Positions 7,926 through 17,386 of a stretch of DNA of 64,000 bases are shown one piece after another. The notes beneath the pieces are model-generated. The model had not been told where the DNA came from and searched no databases. It saw only the letters and a list, made by a program, of their open reading frames with translations. This DNA is from Chryseobacterium viscerum (lineage in GTDB: Bacteria; Bacteroidota; Bacteroidia; Flavobacteriales; Weeksellaceae). The stretch is taken from contig NZ_JAPDFT010000004.1 of assembly GCF_025949665.1 (NCBI RefSeq), forward strand, positions 186,001 through 250,000, written 5' to 3'. A program made the translations under genes and the position numbers. Numbering within the stretch: position 1 is the first letter of the stretch; every line of letters begins with the position of its first letter.

Positions 7926-8864
7926 TTATCCTGAGAATTCATCAAGCATATTTCTGGTAGGAACAAAAAAAAGTGTTCCGGTAACTGCTGTGCTGAAATC
8001 TAAAATTCTGTCATAATTTCCTGGAGGATCGCCTATAAACATATGGGTCAACATCTTTTTTGTTGTTGTAAATGTACTTGAGTAGGCAATAAAATAGGTT
8101 CCGAATTCATTAGTAGAAGGATTTCCAAAAGGCATATTATCTCTGACAATTTTCAGTTCTTCTCCATTTTCTCCTTCGATATTGGCTAAAGCAATGTGTG
8201 AGTTGGAAGGTTTTACATCATCAGACATTTCAATATCGTTTTCTTTTGATCTCCCGATGACCTTCTCCTGACCCTCTGTTGACAAACCTTTCCATGCATC
8301 CATATTATGCAGGTATTTCTGAACGAAAAGGTAACTTCCACCTTTATACTGAAGATCCTCATCTCCGATCTTTGCAAAATAATCACGGTCGTCTCCATGC
8401 GGATTTTCTGTTCCGTCTACAAATCCAAGAATAGAACGTGCATCCCAATATTTAAAGCCATGAATTTCCAGAATACTTTCCGCCGCAGAACTTAATAGTT
8501 TGGATATTTCCACAGCCATATCGAAAATCAGGCTTTTATTGTCTGCTCTTAAGTGGAAATGAAGGTCTCCGGGAGTAGAAACCGCGGTATGCTTCATCCC
8601 CTTTATTTCTTCAAAATTGATTAATTCTTTTGGCAGTGGTGTCGGAAGCTCCAGTTTTCTCCATGCTTCTGCACCAATTCCCATTACACAGCTTGCTCTA
8701 CTGTCCGGGAAACGGTTAAACACTGAATTATTAAGATTTAAAACCAATGCGCATAGTTCCTGAAAAATATCTTTAAGCTCTGGGCTGTCATGAAGTTTCC
8801 AGACCATGAAAATAGTATTGCTGTTTGGATAATCTGTTACATTCTGTGACTCTATCGTATTCAT
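7926..8864 (-). CDS. DyP-type heme peroxidase
   Basis: 312 residues. The family signature GxxDG is present as GFVDGTENP (147-155, distal Asp150). H223 in SNSHIA is the likely proximal heme ligand and R241 in VRDNMPFG the distal arginine. Dye-decolorising peroxidases use hydrogen peroxide to oxidise phenolic and other substrates. No signal peptide is visible, so it is cytoplasmic or encapsulated; no encapsulin gene is nearby. It starts 18 bp after the ABC transporter ATPase gene on the same strand, so it is probably the last gene of that operon. The closest type appears to be YfeX-like (class B/P), judged by length. Confidence 0.88.
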   Translation of the reverse strand: MNTIESQNVTDYPNSNTIFMVWKLHDSPELKDIFQELCALVLNLNNSVFNRFPDSRASCVMGIGAEAWRKLELPTPLPKELINFEEIKGMKHTAVSTPGDLHFHLRADNKSLIFDMAVEISKLLSSAAESILEIHGFKYWDARSILGFVDGTENPHGDDRDYFAKIGDEDLQYKGGSYLFVQKYLHNMDAWKGLSTEGQEKVIGRSKENDIEMSDDVKPSNSHIALANIEGENGEELKIVRDNMPFGNPSTNEFGTYFIAYSSTFTTTKKMLTHMFIGDPPGNYDRILDFSTAVTGTLFFVPTRNMLDEFSG

Positions 8865-8882
8865 ACCTCTATTTTTGTGGTA

Positions 8883-9599
8883 TTAAATATCCGAAACAGA
8901 AACCTGATCTGCAAAATATTGTTCCAAATCTTTCAATGTTTCCGGGTTGGTCTGAATATCTTTTACCAAAAGACCTTTATTCACCACCACAATTCTGTTA
9001 CATACTTCTGTGGTATGGGAAAGATCATGACTGGAAATAAGAAAAGTAACGCCATCCTGTTTTGATAATTCTTTGATCAGGTTTTTCAGCTTGATCTGTG
9101 TAGAAGGATCCAGGTTGGCAAAAGGCTCATCAAGGATAATAATTTCAGGATTTCCAATAATAGCCCCTACAATTCCTACCTTTTTCTGATTTCCTTTTGA
9201 AAGGTCTCTGACGTATTTCCCGGATTTAAGGATTTCCCCATTGAAAAAATCATGAAAAGGCTTCAGAAATTCGTCTACTGATGCTTTGTTCTGCCCTCTC
9301 AACTCTCCAATGAAGTAAAAATATTCCTCAGGAGTAAGATAACCGATAAGAAATGTATCATCTACAAAGGCTGAAACTTTATTTTTCCATGCTTCAGATT
9401 CATCGACTTTAATTCCATCGATGCTTACAAATCCTGTAGTAGCCTGAATTAAATCCAGCATCAGGCTGAAAAGGGTTGTTTTTCCTGCTCCGTTATTTCC
9501 AACGAGACCAAATGTTTCCCCGTTTGGAATTTCAAGATGTTCAATATTAAGAACTGTTGCTGTTCCGTATGTTTTAGATAAATTTTGTATGTTGATCAT
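8883..9599 (-). CDS. ABC transporter ATP-binding protein
   Basis: 238 residues with Walker A GNNGAGKTT (34-42), Q-loop region, the signature LSKGNQKK near 135 and Walker B IIILDEPFANLD near 155, followed by a switch histidine in SSHD. It energises the permease encoded 3 bp upstream. The subfamily resembles ABC-2 exporters of the CcmA/YadG sort. Substrate unknown. Confidence 0.9.
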   Translation of the reverse strand: MINIQNLSKTYGTATVLNIEHLEIPNGETFGLVGNNGAGKTTLFSLMLDLIQATTGFVSIDGIKVDESEAWKNKVSAFVDDTFLIGYLTPEEYFYFIGELRGQNKASVDEFLKPFHDFFNGEILKSGKYVRDLSKGNQKKVGIVGAIIGNPEIIILDEPFANLDPSTQIKLKNLIKELSKQDGVTFLISSHDLSHTTEVCNRIVVVNKGLLVKDIQTNPETLKDLEQYFADQVSVSDI

Positions 9600-9602
9600 G
9601 GC

Positions 9603-11069
9603 TTAACTTATATTTTTAAATGCATCCAGTGTGCTGTATTTTTCTTTTTTATAAAGTTTCACAATAATATCGAAGATTTTCTCTCTCAGGAAAAACCCTA
9701 CAATTCCGATAACTGCAATACTTATGACTCCTCCGGTAATTCCCCACAAAAATTTTGTTAAGGCAAATACTCCCATTGGAAGAAGCATTTTGGGAATGAG
9801 CAAAAGCATAGCGATCATATTGAAGCTCCCTTTCTGCCCCAATCTTTTTTCTTTTGTATTAAGGTCAATCTGAGTTTTATTGAACGCTCCGGACCACAAG
9901 GTAAATTGAGAATTCACACCAATATTATATAATCCTGCTGCAAAAAATGTAACATAGACTTCCCAGCCGAAGTATGCATAGCAAAGTGCTATAATGATAG
10001 AAATTCCTGTCACAATATTCATCAGCCACCATTTCGCTTTTAAATATTCTTTATAAGGAACATTCAGGGTCATCATCAACGGATAATATGAGCTGTCAAA
10101 AGCGGGAACTCTCTGCCCGAACAGAAACTGAAAACCTCCTGTTACAAAAAGTCCCATAACCATCATCATTGCGGGTGTTTTGTACATTGAAGAAGTAAAC
10201 ATCAGCAGTCCGTAGAACAGAAACATAAAGCTGCCCAGCAAAATCCCTTTAGGTACTTTATTACGTCTCAGCATTTTAATATCATTATTGATAAATGTTC
10301 CGATAACTCCATATTTATTCAGGAAAGCAATATTCTCTGTTTTTCCAACTGTTTTCTTTGCCTCAAGCCCCTGATCAAGATAAAATTCATTACGAAGATA
10401 ACGGAAACAGATCCACCACAACATTACGAACAAAGCAACAGGTATCAGTGCAAAGTAAGGTTTCTCATAGAAACTGAAGAAAATTGATTCGGAATAAGAC
10501 AGAACCGGAATTATTTTATAATATCCCAGCATTCCTATGCCCAAAAAGCATATTCCAATAATCACCGCCAGGGTTTCTTTACCATTGAAAAAAATATTGA
10601 TGAAATTATTAAGATAAAGTAACGAAATCACACCTATAAGCCACACCAACACCCCTAAGATACTATATCCGTTGAATAAGGCAATCAATGAAAATGTGAT
10701 AAAGAATAAAGAACTCAGCCAGCTGAATGCTGAAAGAAAAGTTTTGGCCAGCATATAATTGACCAGCGTATTCTTTCTGATGTTCATGGTAAGGAAGGGT
10801 TTAATATTCTGAGTAGGAATTTCCTGCCAGAGATACTTAAGAACAAGATCAATAATCCAGGCAACAATCATGAATTTTGAAACTACCTTTACAGGATTCT
10901 GGTGCATCTCCTCCTGTATGTAGAAAAAGGCAATAAAAGCCCCACCTACAAGACAGCCCACGAAATAGAGTATTCCAATAAAACGGAGAATTTTCATGGT
11001 CAGATTGATCCCTAAAGATGTACCACGGAAGAAGCTTTTTATTTCAAGCCTAAGGAACTTTAGAAACAT
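9603..11069 (-). CDS. multi-spanning ABC permease, DUF5687 family
   Basis: 488 residues with about twelve hydrophobic segments (for example ILRFIGILYFVGCLVGGAFI near 27-46 and VISIAVIGIVGFFL near the C terminus). The N terminus MFLKFLRLEIKSFFRG and overall length fit the flavobacterial DUF5687 proteins that pair with a single ABC ATPase. It is the first gene of the set permease-ATPase-DyP peroxidase and is separated from the ATPase by 3 bp. Export rather than import is likely because no binding protein is encoded nearby, but the cargo is not evident. Confidence 0.75.
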   Translation of the reverse strand: MFLKFLRLEIKSFFRGTSLGINLTMKILRFIGILYFVGCLVGGAFIAFFYIQEEMHQNPVKVVSKFMIVAWIIDLVLKYLWQEIPTQNIKPFLTMNIRKNTLVNYMLAKTFLSAFSWLSSLFFITFSLIALFNGYSILGVLVWLIGVISLLYLNNFINIFFNGKETLAVIIGICFLGIGMLGYYKIIPVLSYSESIFFSFYEKPYFALIPVALFVMLWWICFRYLRNEFYLDQGLEAKKTVGKTENIAFLNKYGVIGTFINNDIKMLRRNKVPKGILLGSFMFLFYGLLMFTSSMYKTPAMMMVMGLFVTGGFQFLFGQRVPAFDSSYYPLMMTLNVPYKEYLKAKWWLMNIVTGISIIIALCYAYFGWEVYVTFFAAGLYNIGVNSQFTLWSGAFNKTQIDLNTKEKRLGQKGSFNMIAMLLLIPKMLLPMGVFALTKFLWGITGGVISIAVIGIVGFFLREKIFDIIVKLYKKEKYSTLDAFKNIS

Positions 11070-11143
11070 ATGTTAGTTTTTTACATTAGTAAATATAATG
11101 TAAAATATGTTACAAAGTTTTAAAGAAAAGTGTGATTTTATGA

Positions 11144-12793
11144 TTATCCTATAAGCTCTTTTGCCTGTGCCAGAGCAGCTTCTGTAATTTTGCTTCCGGA
11201 GAGCAGCTGGGCAATTTCATTCAGCTTTTCTTCGTTACTCAAAGGAATTATAGTAGATTGTGTTCTGCCGGAAACATCCTGTTTTACCACTTTATAGTTA
11301 TCATTTCCTTTTGCTGCAACCTGCGCCAGGTGTGAAATAACGATCAGCTGCATGTCTTCAGACATTTCTCTCATAAGGTTTCCGATCTCTTCAGCTACTT
11401 TTCCTGAAACTCCGGTGTCAATTTCATCCAGAATTAAAGTTGGCAATTCATCACTTTCAGCGATAATCTTCTTTACAGCCAGCATTACTCTTGATCTTTC
11501 TCCTCCGGAAATAGCAGTCTGGATAGGTTTTAAAGGGAAACCGGAATTGGCCTGGAATAGCAGCTGGATATTTTCTTTTCCAAACTGATTGAATTCCTGA
11601 GCATCCTGCAGTTCTATATCTACTTTTGCTTTTTCAAGACCTAATTTTTTCAGCAGGCTTTCTGCTTTTTTGATGAAAACAGAAACATTTTTATGTCTGT
11701 TCTTGGAAAGCTTTCCAGCAAGAGTTTGAAGTGTTTTTTCTTTTTGAGAAATATTTTCTTCTGTTTCTTCAATCTGTGCTTCCAGCTCTGAGGCTCCTTT
11801 CTGGTCTCCTGCCAGCTGGTTTCTGATTTCAATCAGTTCATTAAGATCTGATACATTATGTTTAAGAAACAGGGCGTTTATTTTATTATTCAAATCGGTA
11901 AGATATACCAAATTTTCAGGATTGATTTCAACTTTTTCTGCCGCATGCTCAAGTTCAGAAATGATATCCTTCAGCTCTACAAAAGAGGTTTCCAGCCTTT
12001 CATCAAGCTCTGCGAAACTGGTAGAAACTTCAGAAATTTTTGAAAGCTTGTTGGTAGCTTCATTAAAGAATGACAGAATTCCTATTTCTTCCTGATGGAA
12101 CCTGGATAGGATCTGGCCTACGTTTTCGGAAATCATCCCTGCATTTTCCTGAATAGAAAGCTGGTTCTGAACATCTTCATAGTCTACATCATCAAGCTTG
12201 AGTTCCTCCAATTCGTTAAGGAGAAATTCTTTATAATCACTTTCTTTATTGGATTCTGAGAGTTGGATTTTCAGTTTTTTCAAAACCAATTTAAGGTTCT
12301 GAAAGTCAGAAAATTCCTGCTGATACTCTTCAATGATATTTTTATTACCGGAAAGTCCGTCTATGATTTTAAACTGATATTCTGATGTAAAAAGATTGGA
12401 TGTTTCAAACTGGGAATGAATATCGATCAGCTGCGAAGAAAGCTCTCTAAGAATATCCAGCGTTACCGGCACATCATTGATGAACGCACGGGATTTTCCT
12501 GATGGAAGAATTTCTCTCCTGATAATGGTCTGTAGTTCATAGTCCAGGTCATTTTCGATAAAGAATTTCTTAAACTGGTTGTTCAGGGAAAATTCAGTTT
12601 CCACCACGCTTTTCTCTTCAGCTTTGGCAATAGATTTTACATCTGCTCTTTCTCCTAAAATAAGTCGGAGCGCTCCTAAAATAATAGATTTACCTGCTCC
12701 CGTTTCACCGGTAATAACCTGTAAACCATTATTCAGAGATACTTCAAGGGTATCAATCAGGGCAAAATTTTTAATGTAAATTCTCGAAAGCAT
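11144..12793 (-). CDS. recN: DNA repair protein RecN
   Basis: An SMC-like ATPase that acts at double-strand breaks. 549 residues, normal length. The N-terminal MLSRIYIKNFALID leads to Walker A GETGAGKS (29-36). The middle ~150-370 is charged coiled coil. The C-terminal half has the ABC signature region AISGGERSRVMLA and Walker B LPTLILDEIDTGVSG, followed by VISHLAQVAAKGN. It lies downstream of the DUF4835 and coaBC genes in an order conserved in Flavobacteriia. Confidence 0.96.
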   Translation of the reverse strand: MLSRIYIKNFALIDTLEVSLNNGLQVITGETGAGKSIILGALRLILGERADVKSIAKAEEKSVVETEFSLNNQFKKFFIENDLDYELQTIIRREILPSGKSRAFINDVPVTLDILRELSSQLIDIHSQFETSNLFTSEYQFKIIDGLSGNKNIIEEYQQEFSDFQNLKLVLKKLKIQLSESNKESDYKEFLLNELEELKLDDVDYEDVQNQLSIQENAGMISENVGQILSRFHQEEIGILSFFNEATNKLSKISEVSTSFAELDERLETSFVELKDIISELEHAAEKVEINPENLVYLTDLNNKINALFLKHNVSDLNELIEIRNQLAGDQKGASELEAQIEETEENISQKEKTLQTLAGKLSKNRHKNVSVFIKKAESLLKKLGLEKAKVDIELQDAQEFNQFGKENIQLLFQANSGFPLKPIQTAISGGERSRVMLAVKKIIAESDELPTLILDEIDTGVSGKVAEEIGNLMREMSEDMQLIVISHLAQVAAKGNDNYKVVKQDVSGRTQSTIIPLSNEEKLNEIAQLLSGSKITEAALAQAKELIG

Positions 12794-12923
12794 TGATAAT
12801 CCGGGTTATAATCCAATTTGAGTTTGAACTGTAAAAATAAGTTTTTTTTTAATGAATTGAGAAAATGTTTAAGTGCTTTCTGCTTCTCAAAATTTTTTAT
12901 CGCTTATTAAATGGATTTCGAAC

Positions 12924-13829
12924 TTACACCTTCCACTTATTCCACTTATTATCAATATTTTTTGGTGAAAGAATAATCATTGTCTGTTTAAGATCATTCA
13001 GAATCAAACCTCCATTATTTCCGGAATTGAATATATTGAAGATTTCATCACTTTTTGTATCCATAAACAGGTTAAAGAAAAATGCCTGCTGAAACGTGTT
13101 TTCGTACATTTTCAATTGCATCAGGGCATCAAAGATCACTTTTTTCCCGGCAGTCTGGTCCTGATTAAAAAGGTTATCCATTCCGGCTCTGTGGTAAGTA
13201 TAAATTGTAGAACGCAACTGGTTCCAGTTAGGATTCATAATTTCATTAATCAAGATAGAACGGCTTCTTGGTTCATTGATAGTATTCCAGCCTTCATAGT
13301 TTCTGTTCTGGGAATTCTGAGCAATCTGCTGTGCTTTTGCGTACCATTGAGATCCTCCCATAGACTGGAAACTATCTGCATCTATCCCCAAAATAAGATA
13401 AATATAGAAGCTGACCACATCAGTAAGATTTTTCCCCGAAAACTGCCTTTCATTAAAAATAAGACTTTCATTCTCAATATATTCAAAACCAAATCTCTGA
13501 TCCTGAAGGTTAATCAAAGGGGATTCGTAAGTTGTATTATAAACAGGGCGCATAGCCTGAACTACAATGGATCCTTTGAATCTATTTCCATCTCTTTCTC
13601 CAATAACAACGGAAAAACCACATTTTATTTTTTCAAAATTCTGAAGCTTTTTCCCTGTCCAGCTGGTATTATTGATAAAATCCCTGAGACTTTTCTCCAA
13701 TGCTTTAAACGCCTGCTGATTACTCCCTCCTACCTGTTGGGAATTTACCTGAACGGTTGCCAACAGCTCCTGGGAAAAACTTTGGGTATATATGAGAAAC
13801 AGAAAAAATAAGCTTATAATTTTTTTCAT
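12924..13829 (-). CDS. DUF4835 family protein (PorD-like, T9SS-associated)
   Basis: 301 residues with a signal peptide (MKKIISLFFLFLIYTQSFSQ). The mature protein begins ELLATVQVNSQQVGG and contains IKCGFSVVIGERDGNRFKG and FSGKNLTDVVSFYIYLILG, hallmarks of the DUF4835 family. As far as I recall, this family is now linked to type IX secretion under the name PorD; that link is from memory. It sits between coaBC (36 bp upstream) and recN in the order typical of Flavobacteriia, so the position supports the family call. The periplasm is the likely location. Confidence 0.82.
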   Translation of the reverse strand: MKKIISLFFLFLIYTQSFSQELLATVQVNSQQVGGSNQQAFKALEKSLRDFINNTSWTGKKLQNFEKIKCGFSVVIGERDGNRFKGSIVVQAMRPVYNTTYESPLINLQDQRFGFEYIENESLIFNERQFSGKNLTDVVSFYIYLILGIDADSFQSMGGSQWYAKAQQIAQNSQNRNYEGWNTINEPRSRSILINEIMNPNWNQLRSTIYTYHRAGMDNLFNQDQTAGKKVIFDALMQLKMYENTFQQAFFFNLFMDTKSDEIFNIFNSGNNGGLILNDLKQTMIILSPKNIDNKWNKWKV

Positions 13830-13865
13830 TGTCTATTAAAAATTGAGAACGGAAATTTATTAAAA

Positions 13866-15071
13866 TTATTTTAAAAGTTGAGATTCAACAAAATTGAGAA
13901 TATCTTTCGCTACGTCATCTTTGGATTTCAGGTCGAATTCTTTTTTCTCCGTTTTGGTAAATATCCTTATTTTATTGGTATCATTCTTAAACCCGGCACC
14001 TTCGTCACGCAAAGAGTTTAAAACAATCATATCCAGATTCTTCTTCTCCAGTTTTCCTTTTGCATTTTCTTCTTCATTTTGGGTTTCCAGTGCAAAACCT
14101 ACCAAAAACTGGTGCGTTTTCTTTTCTCCCATCGTTTTAAGGATATCCGGATTCTTAACCAGCTCAATCGTCAGGTTATCATCATTTTTCTTGATCTTTT
14201 CTTTCGCAACTTCTTTGGGTGCGTAATCAGCTACCGCAGCACTTGCAATACCGATATCTATTTTATCATAGAATTCAAATACTTTTGCCAGCATTTCTTT
14301 TGCTGAAGTTACTTTATGCAGCTCAACCTTTGGATCATTAATGGTTTGGAAACTGGGTCCCGAAATAAGAATAACTTTTGCCCCTCTTTTTGAAGCTTCT
14401 TCGGCCAGGGAAAACCCCATTTTTCCAGAGGAATGATTTCCGATGAATCTTACAGGATCTATAGCTTCATAAGTAGGGCCAGCTGTAATTAAAACAGTTT
14501 TCCCTTCAAGGCTCTTGGAATGGCTGTTTGCTGTAAAATAATGTTCAACAGTATTAAAAATTGTTGACGGTTCTGCCATCCTTCCCTGCCCGACCAACCC
14601 GCTGGCCAGCTCTCCGTTTTCCGCAGGAATTATAATATGTCCAAAACTTTCTGCGAGTTCCAGATTCTTTTTTGTAGAAGGATGTGCATACATATCAAGA
14701 TCCATTGCAGGAGCAATAAAAACAGGGCACTTTGCAGACATATAAGTTGCAATAACCAGATTATCACACATCCCGTGAACCATCTTAGACAGTGTATTGG
14801 CTGTACAGGGAGCTACGATCATAACATCCGCCCACAGTGCCATTTCCACATGGCTGTTCCATGTTCCGTTATCGCTGTAAAATTCTGAATACACCGCTTT
14901 TTTGGATAGCGTAGACAGGCTTAGTTTTGTCACAAAATGTTCTGCATCAGGAGTCATAATAATTTGTACTTCTGCTCCTTTTTTCACAAAATCCCTTATC
15001 AAAAAATGAATTTTGTAGGCTGCAATTCCACCAGAGACGGCGATAAGAATCTTTTTACCGGAAACACTCAT
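13866..15071 (-). CDS. coaBC: bifunctional phosphopantothenoylcysteine decarboxylase / phosphopantothenate-cysteine ligase
   Basis: Coenzyme A synthesis, two steps in one chain: 4'-phosphopantothenate plus cysteine to phosphopantothenoylcysteine (CoaB half), then decarboxylation to phosphopantetheine (CoaC half, FMN-dependent). 401 residues. The N-terminal flavoprotein domain starts KILIAVSGGIAAYK and has the NSHVEMALWADVMIVAPCTANTL region and the PAMDLDMY loop. The CoaB half starts near 190 with TVLITAGPTYEAIDPVRFI and GNHSSGKMG. The final segment DEGAGFKNDTNKI is the usual CoaB nucleotide region. It follows rpoZ after a terminator-like hairpin. Confidence 0.96.
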   Translation of the reverse strand: MSVSGKKILIAVSGGIAAYKIHFLIRDFVKKGAEVQIIMTPDAEHFVTKLSLSTLSKKAVYSEFYSDNGTWNSHVEMALWADVMIVAPCTANTLSKMVHGMCDNLVIATYMSAKCPVFIAPAMDLDMYAHPSTKKNLELAESFGHIIIPAENGELASGLVGQGRMAEPSTIFNTVEHYFTANSHSKSLEGKTVLITAGPTYEAIDPVRFIGNHSSGKMGFSLAEEASKRGAKVILISGPSFQTINDPKVELHKVTSAKEMLAKVFEFYDKIDIGIASAAVADYAPKEVAKEKIKKNDDNLTIELVKNPDILKTMGEKKTHQFLVGFALETQNEEENAKGKLEKKNLDMIVLNSLRDEGAGFKNDTNKIRIFTKTEKKEFDLKSKDDVAKDILNFVESQLLK

Positions 15072-15137
15072 TGAGTTTTAATTTTTGAAGTACTAAAATA
15101 CTTATTTTTTCCCACACAATCTGGCTTTAAAACGATA

Positions 15138-15172
15138 AAGGTCATAAAAGAACTGATTTCCTTTATGACCTT
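15138..15172 (-). terminator. hairpin between rpoZ and coaBC
   Basis: AAGGTCATAAA (15138-15148) and TTTATGACCTT (15162-15172) form an 11-bp stem. On the reverse strand it follows the rpoZ stop by 22 nt. The trailing T run is weak, so it may only attenuate transcription into coaBC. Confidence 0.6.
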
Positions 15173-15194
15173 CATTTATAAAAACACAGAAGAT

Positions 15195-15518
15195 TTATTT
15201 TCTCTCTTCTGTTTTTCTGAAATAAACATCTTCGTTTAACCACTCTTCAATAGCGATTGAAGTTGGCTTTGGAAGCTTTTCGTAATGTTTAGAGATCTCA
15301 ATTTGTTCTCTGTTTTCGAAAACCTCTTCTAATGTAGAATTGTGAACCGCAAATTCATCTAATTTGTTGTGAAGTTCCGTACGGATCTCCGCATTGATTT
15401 GCTCTGCTCTCTTTCCCATGATAACAATAGCTTCATAGATTGAACCTACTTTATCTTCAATCTTATCTTTATCGTAAGTAATTGTATTTACTTCTGCTTT
15501 TGTATCTTTTACACTCAT
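15195..15518 (-). CDS. rpoZ: RNA polymerase omega subunit (Bacteroidota type)
   Basis: 107 residues. The core GSIYEAIVIMGKRAEQIN corresponds to the omega helix that clamps the beta' subunit, and the tail EEWLNEDVYFRK is typical of the longer Bacteroidota form. It lies 42 bp downstream of bamD and upstream of coaBC, an order also found in other bacteria where rpoZ precedes coaBC. It stabilises RNA polymerase assembly. Confidence 0.85.
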   Translation of the reverse strand: MSVKDTKAEVNTITYDKDKIEDKVGSIYEAIVIMGKRAEQINAEIRTELHNKLDEFAVHNSTLEEVFENREQIEISKHYEKLPKPTSIAIEEWLNEDVYFRKTEERK

Positions 15519-15560
15519 TTTGAGAAAATTATTTTTATTTTAAGACGACAAATTTACGAA

Positions 15561-16556
15561 TTATCTTTGAATTTTGAAAGTCGCTGCTGGAGGAGGGGTC
15601 TTAAGTGCTGCACTGTCCCTCTGTAACTGCATTGCTTTCTTTTCATTGCTAATCTGATCTTTAACTTGCTGCTCAGTTTTACCTTGATCAGCCAATTTTT
15701 CAGCTTCTTTTTTCTGTCTTGCTGTCAAAGCTGCAATTCTTGCATCTGTTTCTTTTTTAACGACAGCAAAATGTTCTTTTTCCTTTTCCAGTTTTTCCCT
15801 AAGATCTGTAGCTATTTTAGAATATTCTGTATTAGGAAGTTCTTTCTCTACAAATCTTGTATAAGTTAATGCACTTTCAATACGTTCTGCTTTAAGATTA
15901 TAGATTGACTTCATCGCCAGTTCATAGCGGGATTTCATGATATAATCATAAATTTTTGAGCGAAGTTTTGTACTTGGGAAATCTTCCAGAACGTTTTCCA
16001 ATGCTACGTTTGCGGCTTTATACTCTCCCATTTTGAAGTACTGTCTTCCATTTTCATATGCTTTAAACTCAAGCTTATAAGACAATTCATCAATTAGCTG
16101 GCTGATATTCTTAGATCTTTCAGAGTTTGGATAATTGTTAAGGAAATCCTGAAGCTCATTGATCGCCAATTCTGTACTAGACTGATCTAAGTTGTAATCC
16201 ATAGACCCTTCATAATAGCACAATGCAGACATATAAGCTGCTTCTTCAGCTCTCGGATCTTTTGGAAAACTAACTGCAAAATTTTTGAACTGGTGCCCCG
16301 CCAGCTTATAGCTCTTATCATAATAGTTGGCATAAGCAGTGTTGAAACCTACATTCGGGAAATCATCTGTTCCTGCCACAAGATTTGCAAGTCTGTCATA
16401 AAGAGCCAATGCGTTTTTCCACTTTTTCTTAGCAAAGTTTTCATTAGCTGCCTTCAAGATAAATTCTTTATCAGCACTCCTCATTGCTCTTTCCTGCTGG
16501 CTTACACAAGATGAAATCACCGCTACAGCAAAAAGACCTAAAATATATTTTTTCAT
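15561..16556 (-). CDS. bamD: outer-membrane assembly lipoprotein BamD
   Basis: 331 residues. Lipoprotein signal with lipobox AVISSC at 12-17. TPR-like helical repeats follow (FAKKKWKNALALYDRLANLV, then AYMSALCYYEGSMDYNLDQ, then AINELQDFLNNYPNSE), the YfiO/BamD fold. The C-terminal ~80 residues are a charged coiled coil (KEAEKLADQGKTEQQVKDQ) with a Pro-rich end, an extension beyond the ~245 residues of E. coli BamD. As part of the Bam complex it helps insert beta-barrel proteins. It heads the bamD-rpoZ-coaBC-DUF4835-recN cluster. Confidence 0.9.
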   Translation of the reverse strand: MKKYILGLFAVAVISSCVSQQERAMRSADKEFILKAANENFAKKKWKNALALYDRLANLVAGTDDFPNVGFNTAYANYYDKSYKLAGHQFKNFAVSFPKDPRAEEAAYMSALCYYEGSMDYNLDQSSTELAINELQDFLNNYPNSERSKNISQLIDELSYKLEFKAYENGRQYFKMGEYKAANVALENVLEDFPSTKLRSKIYDYIMKSRYELAMKSIYNLKAERIESALTYTRFVEKELPNTEYSKIATDLREKLEKEKEHFAVVKKETDARIAALTARQKKEAEKLADQGKTEQQVKDQISNEKKAMQLQRDSAALKTPPPAATFKIQR

Positions 16557-16659
16557 ATAAAAAGTTCAACAGTTTTCGGATTATACAGCCGATTTACTAA
16601 TTTGCAAAAATATAACTTTTTTGTCAATAGATTTTTTTTTATGAATATTTAACGTAATT

Positions 16660-17289
16660 TTAGTCTGCAGCGTATCCCAAAATTGCAAAAACACTTAATA
16701 AAAGATTCATTCGTACCTTTTTTTCAGCTTCTTTGGTATATGTTTCTTCATTTTTACTCGGAACATATAGCTCATAGAAGTTTTTATTCCTGATTACAAA
16801 TAAAGTGGATCCAATAATCATGGTAAGGATATCTTCAGGCTTGGGAGTAAAAGTAAAAACACTGGAAGCTACTCCTTTTTTAATGACTTCATCCAGTTTT
16901 TTTACAAATAACTGGTAGAAATCAAGCAATTCGTCTTTCAGGTTTTCTGTATGGCGAAGTTCCTGAGTAACAAACCCATGGAAATAGTTATACTTAAACA
17001 GCTGAGAAACAATATATTTGATCATTTCCCGCATTTGCATTTCCGGTTTTCCATCTTTAATGGTATCTGCAAATTCTGAAAAATTCTCTCTGGTCTTCAG
17101 TACTCTGTACTGGTAGAGATAAGACATCATTTTCTCTTTAGAACCGAAGTAATAAGAGATCATGGCGACATTAATATTTGCTTTGGAACAGATATCTCTT
17201 ACAGAAGTACCCTCATATCCTTTTTTTGCAATGAGTTCTTCTGCAATATCCAGTATGTGAATCTGTTTTTCCGTAAATTTTTTTTTCAT
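16660..17289 (-). CDS. TetR/AcrR family transcriptional regulator
   Basis: 209 residues. The N-terminal helix-turn-helix (~8-55) reads ILDIAEELIAKKGYEGTSVRDIC, then KANINVAMISYYFGSKEKM, a clear TetR DNA-binding domain. The C-terminal ligand domain (~60-200) is not diagnostic. A perfect 14-bp palindrome lies 44 bp upstream of its start and is a probable operator for autoregulation. The divergent genes are tatD-tcdA-rnpA, which would be unusual targets, so the main regulon may be elsewhere. Confidence 0.9.
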   Translation of the reverse strand: MKKKFTEKQIHILDIAEELIAKKGYEGTSVRDICSKANINVAMISYYFGSKEKMMSYLYQYRVLKTRENFSEFADTIKDGKPEMQMREMIKYIVSQLFKYNYFHGFVTQELRHTENLKDELLDFYQLFVKKLDEVIKKGVASSVFTFTPKPEDILTMIIGSTLFVIRNKNFYELYVPSKNEETYTKEAEKKVRMNLLLSVFAILGYAAD

Positions 17290-17332
17290 GAAGTGTACTT
17301 TGAGTAAAGTTAAGAAATTTTTAACACATTTA

Positions 17333-17346
17333 TAAACGATCGTTTA
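17333..17346. promoter_or_regulatory. probable TetR operator palindrome
   Basis: TAAACGATCGTTTA is a perfect 14-bp palindrome between the tetR-like gene and tatD. The AAACGATCGTTT core is typical of TetR-family operators. It lies where it could overlap the reverse-strand -33 region of the regulator gene. Confidence 0.65.
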
Positions 17347-17386
17347 ATAATTTTAGATTAAATCTTAAAAATTCTTATTTTTGAAT

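Noticed and set aside
13116..13811. A 231-codon plus-strand frame
   Set aside because: Antisense to the DUF4835 gene, which has a signal peptide and family motifs; the antisense product has no recognisable features.
17376..17383. TATTTTTG as promoter of tatD
   Set aside because: It would place the transcription start at or beyond the ATG at 17387; leaderless transcription is possible but unsupported.
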